Source: Chamaecrista fasciculata
Taxonomy: Eukaryota > Streptophyta > Magnoliopsida > Fabales > Fabaceae
DNA length: 64,000 bases
Assembly: GCA_003254925.1 (NCBI GenBank)
Contig: QANZ01031358.1
Location: 1-64,000, forward strand
Direction: 5' to 3'
Shown here: in pieces, positions 58,566-64,000 of the stretch
Numbering within the stretch: the first letter of the stretch is position 1
Layout of the letters: every line of letters begins with the position of its first letter
Position numbers and translations under genes: made by a program
The notes under the pieces: generated by a model
Databases searched by the model: none
What the model was told of the DNA's origin: nothing
The model's input: the letters and a program-made list of their open reading frames with translations, nothing else

Positions 58566-60472
58566 TATGGCAGCTAAAGGTTTATTTTGCTATGTAGTGC
58601 TTTTTGAGGTCTTGGTGAAGCAATGAGTTTGGCTAGATGGATATTTATAGTATCATGTGGTAGTGAAAATTGGCTGCCTTTAGTGTATATCAGAATCTTT
58701 TCACCTAAAAGTATCAAATATATAACATTATTATTTTAATTTGTTGAATAAGTGCTTAGTAATAACATAATTCTATTTCTTTAACATACAATAAATTATC
58801 ACACCATCAAATGTTATAGTTTAACTATGACTTGAATTTATCCTTCAGTCTTCGTTATGAGATAATTGTTGTCATATTTTAATCGACAACCTCTCTTCAA
58901 AAATTGTTTGGTTAAAAATTGAATCTATATCGATTCTAATATCAATTGTCGAATCAAATACTTACTGGTAAGCTAAAAAATATATAAAACTATTAGTAAT
59001 AGTACAACTATATTCCCTAAACCGACTCAGGCCAAAATATATATATATTCCCTAAACCGACAATAAAATAGATGTGTAATTGTCATAATTTGATTATAAT
59101 TTGACTTGATACCTCAGTCTTTAAAAAATGTTGCCACCACACATTGTCCAATTTAATTTTTAAAAAATTCATAGAAGACTATTAAAAAAAATCATAGAAC
59201 ATGAAAAAAAGGAACTCCGCTACTTAATATTTTTAGTAAATTTTTAACAAGCAATGATGACACATTTTTTTAGTAACAAATTTGATTTTGTTTTGAAAAT
59301 AAAATACAAGATTAAAATAATTAAATTACTTGATGTCATATGATGTTCCCATGAATCAAGGGAAAAGGTAATAGATTAGATAGAAGTGAAAGGAAATACG
59401 ATTAATGTTTCAACAAAAGCATTCAAGTGGGTCGTAAACATGTGAATGACCCAATTGTTGTTTCAAGTTGGTCATTATTTCACGTTAGTCTTGTGCTGCT
59501 TGATATTGAAGGCCCTCTTTGTCTTTTACTAAGTTATTACTAGTCCTATCATATATCTTTCTGCAAACAGATTTAACTTAAATATTTCTGTTATCAAAAC
59601 TTATCGCTGACACACTTTTATTTTTCTTAAACAACCAAGTAGATTATAGAGAAACAAAGAATAATTTTAAAAGTGAAAAAAACATGTATCAAATGTATTT
59701 TTTTCTATTTTGTAATTTACTTAGTCGTATGCCCTTGGAAACAAAACAAACCAAAGAACCAACAAGAATGCACTGTTATGAGCCATGAACTTTAAAGAAA
59801 TTCAATAAAGCAGAAGAAAGCCAATACAATGTTATGCAGCTTATGCTATGCCTTTTAAAAAACAATACAATACTGCAAGAAATGGATTATTTACTAAAAA
59901 AATATGAATATTTGATATAAAATTATTTACGCCCAACATCAACAATAATTATATATATAAATATATATAAATACTTGTATATCAATATCCACACGCACTT
60001 AATATTTAATAAAGTCAAATATTAGCATACTATCCTATACTAATATTCATCAAATATCAAATAATTTTTTGAACAAATACCATCAAGTACCCAAAATATC
60101 GAAACTCATTGCCATCCCTAAGCACAACAAGAAATCATTATGATTGGCCCTGTTTAAACCAGAGTAAATCTTCCATTCTTTTTTTTTTTCAACAATTTTG
60201 TTCGCAAACACAATAACTAGGCAGATAATGCATCAACTTGAGTTGTGATTAACAGGATCACGTAGAAGATCAATGCTTGACGCTAAAGAATATATAACAC
60301 AGTTCTCCGCAGTCGACTTTAAGCTAATACTATGCTTAACAAAGATTTAAATCAAGATCAAAACTGATAATATTGGCTATGTTATACAGGAAGAGCTACT
60401 ATTGGGTACAACAGACCACCTATCTTGACAAAACTCAGCATCGGCTCCAAAAACAAAAAGAAAGGGTGATCT
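58566..60472. other. Intergenic stretch
   Basis: AT-rich. The first part should hold the promoter of XTH copy B. The part next to 60473 should hold the 3' end of the Bud20 gene. No gene, repeat family or RNA was recognised. Confidence 0.5.
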
Positions 60473-61999
60473 TCACATAGACATAAGCTTAGGACCATTA
60501 TCTGGCATACCCATTCCTGCGGCTAACTCAGCATCTAGTTGAGTATGTGGTGCAGGTCCCATCATTAGTTTTACGCTGCACATAGAAAATGTAAAATGAA
60601 AACAACATCCAACCACCCAATTACAAGATATAATGTAGCAAAGTAATAAAAAATAGAGTAAACATATATAACTTGGTATTTAAAACTGAAAGACTAATTT
60701 ACACAATTTAGACCTTGAAAGTTGTTGAGACAATTAGTCCTTTAAGCCTATTTTGTAGAGGCTAGTTTGTAGAGACAAAATGACTAAAATGTATTGGTTC
60801 CATGACTTTTAAAATTATTGAGTTGTTAACTCTTGTATCTTTCAACAATCAATTTATATGTTTATTTTTAAAAAATAACTCCATCCTTAACTTAATTATC
60901 CCTAAATATTGAATACGGTTGAATGTGTTCAAATTGAAGTTCATGCACTAAGATAATAAGACCAAAATCCATACAGGACTAAAATGAACTTATACATGCC
61001 TCCTCCAAATCCAAATATTTACATTCACTGTGGGTAATGGTCGGGCCAAGGGTGAATACAAAAGCAACCAACCAAATTTTAGAGATAATTGGTAATGTGC
61101 AGGAAATCGTAATTGAACATTTGTAATCATGAAACTACTTTAGCACAGGTAGCCTCAAAACTTAAAAGTAACACTATCATCTAAGCAACCTTCAACAATA
61201 TTGATATGATGCTGGGAAAAATGTCTGAGGAAACATATAGGGAAAAAATCCCAAGCGAAGAAGTAGCATACCGCTTCCTGTGTCGTTTGGTCTTAAAATG
61301 CTCATCCCTTACAGCCACATTAGAGAAGTATCGACTGCATATTCAAACAAACCAAATCCTTCAATAAAAGACACATCATGATAGCAAAATAGACACAAGA
61401 TTATGTAAAGCAATTGTTTAACCAAAACAGAAAAAGAACCAACAATAACAAATTTTCTTGAGATTTCGTCCTCATTAGTTCCAAATTTTTACCTACATAT
61501 GGGAACTGAGAAGGCATCATTACGCTTAAGTTTCACCATTTATCAAACAGGATTCAGGACTTTCCAAAACTACATAATAGAATCATCAATTTCTGAATGT
61601 TTATTACTCCTATCATTCCTACTTACAATTTTCACTTTTCCCTCAACAAACTCATCGAAAAGCAGTATGAAAAAACAAGCAACATCTAGAGACATACTCG
61701 CAGTGAAGGCAGTAATATTGGCCCATCCCAGGTAAATCTTCATCAACAGGTAAAGGTTTCCTCTCTTCATCTGGCTTCTTCAGCTCATCATAAACCATGT
61801 CGTCTCGTGTCCAATAAATCAGTTAAGAATCACATACAAATAATTAAAAAATATGAACTCCAAGAGAATTAAAGAACAGAATACACAGGAAACACCGAAA
61901 ATTGAAAAGGATATCTTTGTACTCGAATTTGGTACGACGAGCTGTCTTGTGAGAATACCTTCGCTTCTTTACGCTTCTGTGAGGACATTTCCCGCCCAT
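60473..61999 (-). CDS. Bud20/ZNF593-type C2H2 zinc-finger protein
   Basis: Four exons (61915-61999, 61698-61806, 61272-61334, 60473-60575) give 119 residues. The family rides on pre-60S ribosomal particles and helps export them from the nucleus. The N-terminus MGGKCPHRSVKKRRYSHKT is basic. A short acidic/proline part (ERKPLPVDEDLPGMGQ) precedes one zinc finger, C61-x2-C64-x12-H77-x5-H83 (YYCLHC ... RDEHFKTKRH). The tail is HTQLDAELAAGMGMPDNGP. The size equals plant homologues such as, I believe, At2g36930. The first intron has AT-AC ends and U12 signals. Reading it that way restores a KGDDMVYDEL block expected for the family, while a GT-AG reading does not keep frame. The model is therefore quite firm. 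Confidence 0.93.
61807..61914 (-). other. U12-type AT-AC intron in the Bud20-like gene
   Basis: On the minus strand the intron starts ATATCCTTTT at 61914, an exact match to the U12 5' splice consensus. It ends GGACAC at 61807. A branch-site-like ATTCTTAACTGA lies at 61830-61819, with the branch A about 16 bases from the 3' end. Joining here gives codon G|GA and the sequence YKGDDM. Confidence 0.85.
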
Positions 62000-62076
62000 A
62001 TTTTACTTTTATGTGGTGTCTTGTGCAAGATTTTCACTGTTTAGAGCTCTGGATCGTCTTACACTGCAAATTCTAG

Positions 62077-62085
62077 TTAGGGTTT
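62077..62085 (-). promoter_or_regulatory. Telo-box upstream of the Bud20-like gene
   Basis: The sequence AAACCCTAA lies on the minus strand, about 78 bases before the start codon. This position is common in plant ribosome-biogenesis genes. Confidence 0.5.
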
Positions 62086-62411
62086 TCTGCTGAAACAGAT
62101 GAAACTATAACAATCCGAATAACGATGGGAAGAGCAAAAGTGGAAAATTATGAGGAAAATAGACAACTTCAATTCAGATGCTTACATTGGCTTCTGGTTA
62201 CTCGAAGTTTACAGTTTCGCGCCGCTTTCGATTGTGGAAAATAGAAAAGTTGCGACTTGTAGAGAATTCAGCTAGGTCTAGGTTTACCATGACGATGATC
62301 CGGTTGCGTTTATTTGGTTTTTGGTAACATTATTTAAAAAACAAAATTAGAGTTTTTGTTTGGTGACCCAAAGCATATTGGGCTTGCTGTTGGTCCAAAT
62401 GTTATAGTTAA

Positions 62412-63100
62412 ATTTTCAAAGGCCATTTTAGTCCCCCAGTTATGCTCAGTGTTCTAAATTGGTCCCTCAATTATTTTTCGTTCCATATTGATCCCTATGC
62501 AAACTAGTTTCCCCAATTTCTTAGAATCCGAATCGACAAAACAAACGGCGAATCCATTCTCAGAAATTCAGAATTGGAACAAGCTTTTTTTTTTTTGTTT
62601 CTGTTTCAATAAAATTACAGAAATTCAAACCTACAAAAATGCACTCACCACCATTGGTTGAGTTGATTTGGCAGTGAGTGAAGAAAGGCCTTGAATGAAT
62701 CTTGGAAGCAGAATTGGAAGTGGAAGAGACGCAAAGAGATTTTATAGAAAGCGAAGACACCGAATTTAGAGCCATTATAAGGAACAACGTGAATGGTGAA
62801 TAGAGAGAGTGTGTGTTTTTTTTTTTTTGTAAAATAAACTAAAATCTCCATGTATTTCTTTTTTTTTACATTTTGGTTCTATTATAAAGAAAAATGTCCT
62901 TAATGCAAAAAATATAAATTTTTAGGAGTTAAAAATCAATTTTTTTTAACGGAAAAATGGATGAATTCTGTTAGAGGGACCAACTTTGTCAAATTTTGCA
63001 TAACTGGGGGGCCAATATGGAACGAAAAATAACTGAGGGACCAATTTGGAATACTCAACATAACTGGGGGACCAAAATAGGACTTTTGGCCATTTTCAAA
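62412..63100. mobile_element. Pack-MULE-like element with captured gene fragment
   Basis: The element 62421-63091 (671 bp) has inverted ends of about 100 bp (GGCCATTTTAGTCCCCCAGT and the complement of GGACCAAAATAGGACTTTTG). It is flanked by an exact 9-bp duplication ATTTTCAAA (62412-62420 and 63092-63100). Between the arms is non-repeat DNA that reads like the start of a gene on the minus strand (see 62649-62775). No transposase is present. Confidence 0.85.
62649..62775 (-). pseudogene. Captured first exon with transit-peptide-like start
   Basis: An ATG at 62775 opens 42 codons rich in Ser, Thr and basic residues and poor in acidic ones (MALNSVSSLSIKSLCVSSTS), as in plastid transit peptides. 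It ends at a good splice donor (G|GTGAGT at 62649/62648). Leader-like sequence precedes it and intron-like T-rich sequence follows before the TIR arm. No downstream exon exists, so it cannot make the parent protein. The parent gene was not recognised. Confidence 0.6.
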
Positions 63101-63104
63101 AGTT

Positions 63105-63495
63105 ATTTTATTTTGGATAGTCCATCTTCTTCTTTTTGTATTGAGTAAACTAATAAGTCGTTGAATAATCAAAACATACTACTCAGTCTCTGATTCGGTC
63201 CTACTCATTCAACGATTTGGTCCTTGGGTCAAATTCAAAGACCAAACAATACAAATTTAGGGACCAAAAAGTATAAAAATTAATTCAAAGTCAGGGCCAA
63301 ATAATGTTAATTTAGGACTAATTCAAGGACCAAAAAGTATAAAATTAGTTCAAATCCAAGGATCAAATTGTCACTCAGGACCAAATAGTTGATAATTGAA
63401 ATATTTTAAGGGCTAAATCGTATATTTCGACTATTTAAGAACTGATTAATTGACTTAATATAAATTGAGGGACCAAATAGTAAGATTTCTCTTTT
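63105..63495. repeat. Degraded repeat related to the 'accaaatagt' TIR family
   Basis: The text gaccaaatagtaagatttctc at the right resembles the end of the element at 49186-49721. The left end is unclear and no duplication was found. Confidence 0.35.
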
Positions 63496-63689
63496 TTTTT
63501 CAAAGATAATATTCTTTGAAGTCAAAGATTCATTTTTCTGTCCAAAGAAAAAAGATAATATTCATTTCATAAGAGAGGGAATACTTTTGGAATGATGTGC
63601 TTGCACTTCCTAGTTGTAGACTTTCTACCACGTACTGGTCAAATATCTCTTGCCTTTTCTTACTAAGTTTTATGATCAAGAAAAAATTA

Positions 63690-64000
63690 AGGCCCAGTTC
63701 GTTTCCGTTTTGATTATAATCTGTTTTGATTATAATCAAAATAAACACGTTCGTTTACGTTTTTTTCCTGATTCGATTATAATCATGATTCTTAAATAAT
63801 CAAACACACTCAATTACACTTATACTCATATACATAAACCTATAATTACCTATACTCTAATACATTCATTCTCCAATCACAAAGGGCAAAATGGTCTTTT
63901 ACCTCAATATTGGACCATTTTGGAAATACTCATTCTTGTGTTGGGCTAAATTGTTATTTTGTCCAAATAATTTAGGATTGAAATTCATATTTTAGCCATT
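63690..64000. repeat. Possible start of a further TIR element
   Basis: The text ggcccagttcgtttccgttt followed by short palindromes around 'gattataatc' looks like a MITE end. The element, if real, runs out of the window. Confidence 0.3.

Noticed and set aside
61499..61735. Plus-strand open frame opposite the Bud20-like gene
   Set aside because: It covers an intron and part of exon 2 in antisense. The minus-strand zinc-finger gene accounts for the region.
1..64000. tRNA or rRNA genes
   Set aside because: I looked for cloverleaf-type A and B boxes and rRNA blocks. Only a weak SINE-like pair at 34491 was seen.

Overview
The window is nuclear DNA of a flowering plant, most likely a eudicot. The evidence is split genes with GT-AG introns, plant-specific families (an E-class PPR protein, a BAHD acyltransferase, two XTH cell-wall enzymes), telo-boxes in 5' leaders, an AT-rich background and a dense load of plant-type mobile DNA. 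The species cannot be named from the sequence. There are no bacterial features, rRNA genes or recognised tRNA genes. Assembly breaks are marked by single N bases at 25354 and 33374 and by a 352-base N run at 50612-50963.

Gene order is: a PPR protein (minus, 1522-3330); PIG-S, a GPI transamidase subunit (plus, 6533-13411, 13 coding exons); a C-terminal SAM-domain protein (minus, 14392-20746); a BAHD acyltransferase (plus, 25564-27419); a UBA plus PUB domain protein (minus, 29540-38943, 10 coding exons); an unrecognised 225-residue plant protein (plus, 41533-43786); PIG-T, a second GPI transamidase subunit (minus, 44072-49079); two tandem xyloglucan endotransglucosylase/hydrolase genes (minus, 51675-54449 and 56128-58565); and a Bud20/ZNF593-type zinc-finger ribosome-biogenesis protein (minus, 60473-61999). 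I assembled the exon models by hand from reading frame, splice-site and phase agreement. All close without internal stops. PIG-S and PIG-T belong to the same ER membrane complex, which attaches GPI anchors to proteins. The two XTHs act in the wall on xyloglucan. The other genes share no evident pathway and appear to be ordinary neighbours.

Much of the remaining sequence is mobile. There is a 2.1-kb non-autonomous LTR element with only a gag-like ORF (4006-6120, 5-bp target duplication) nested in an older hairpin element. A 5'-truncated RTE-type LINE with an intact reverse transcriptase frame and a 15-bp duplication (14815-16434) lies inside the last intron of the SAM gene. Copia remnants, a possible SINE and hAT-type elements are present, together with more than a dozen hairpin-like terminal-inverted-repeat elements of 0.15-1.3 kb. 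Several of the last group have 9-10-bp target duplications, as Mutator-like elements do. At least one (62421-63091) carries a captured first exon with a transit-peptide-like start, and 21553-22822 may carry captured promoter or leader DNA.

The points most worth following up are an AT-AC (U12-type) intron in the Bud20 gene, the Pack-MULE-like element, the gag-only LTR element whose LTRs contain tandem repeats, the shared neighbourhood of PIG-S and PIG-T, altered active-site motifs in the upstream XTH and the BAHD enzyme, and a 41-bp near-perfect hairpin beside a splice acceptor. I found no clearly new multi-gene system.
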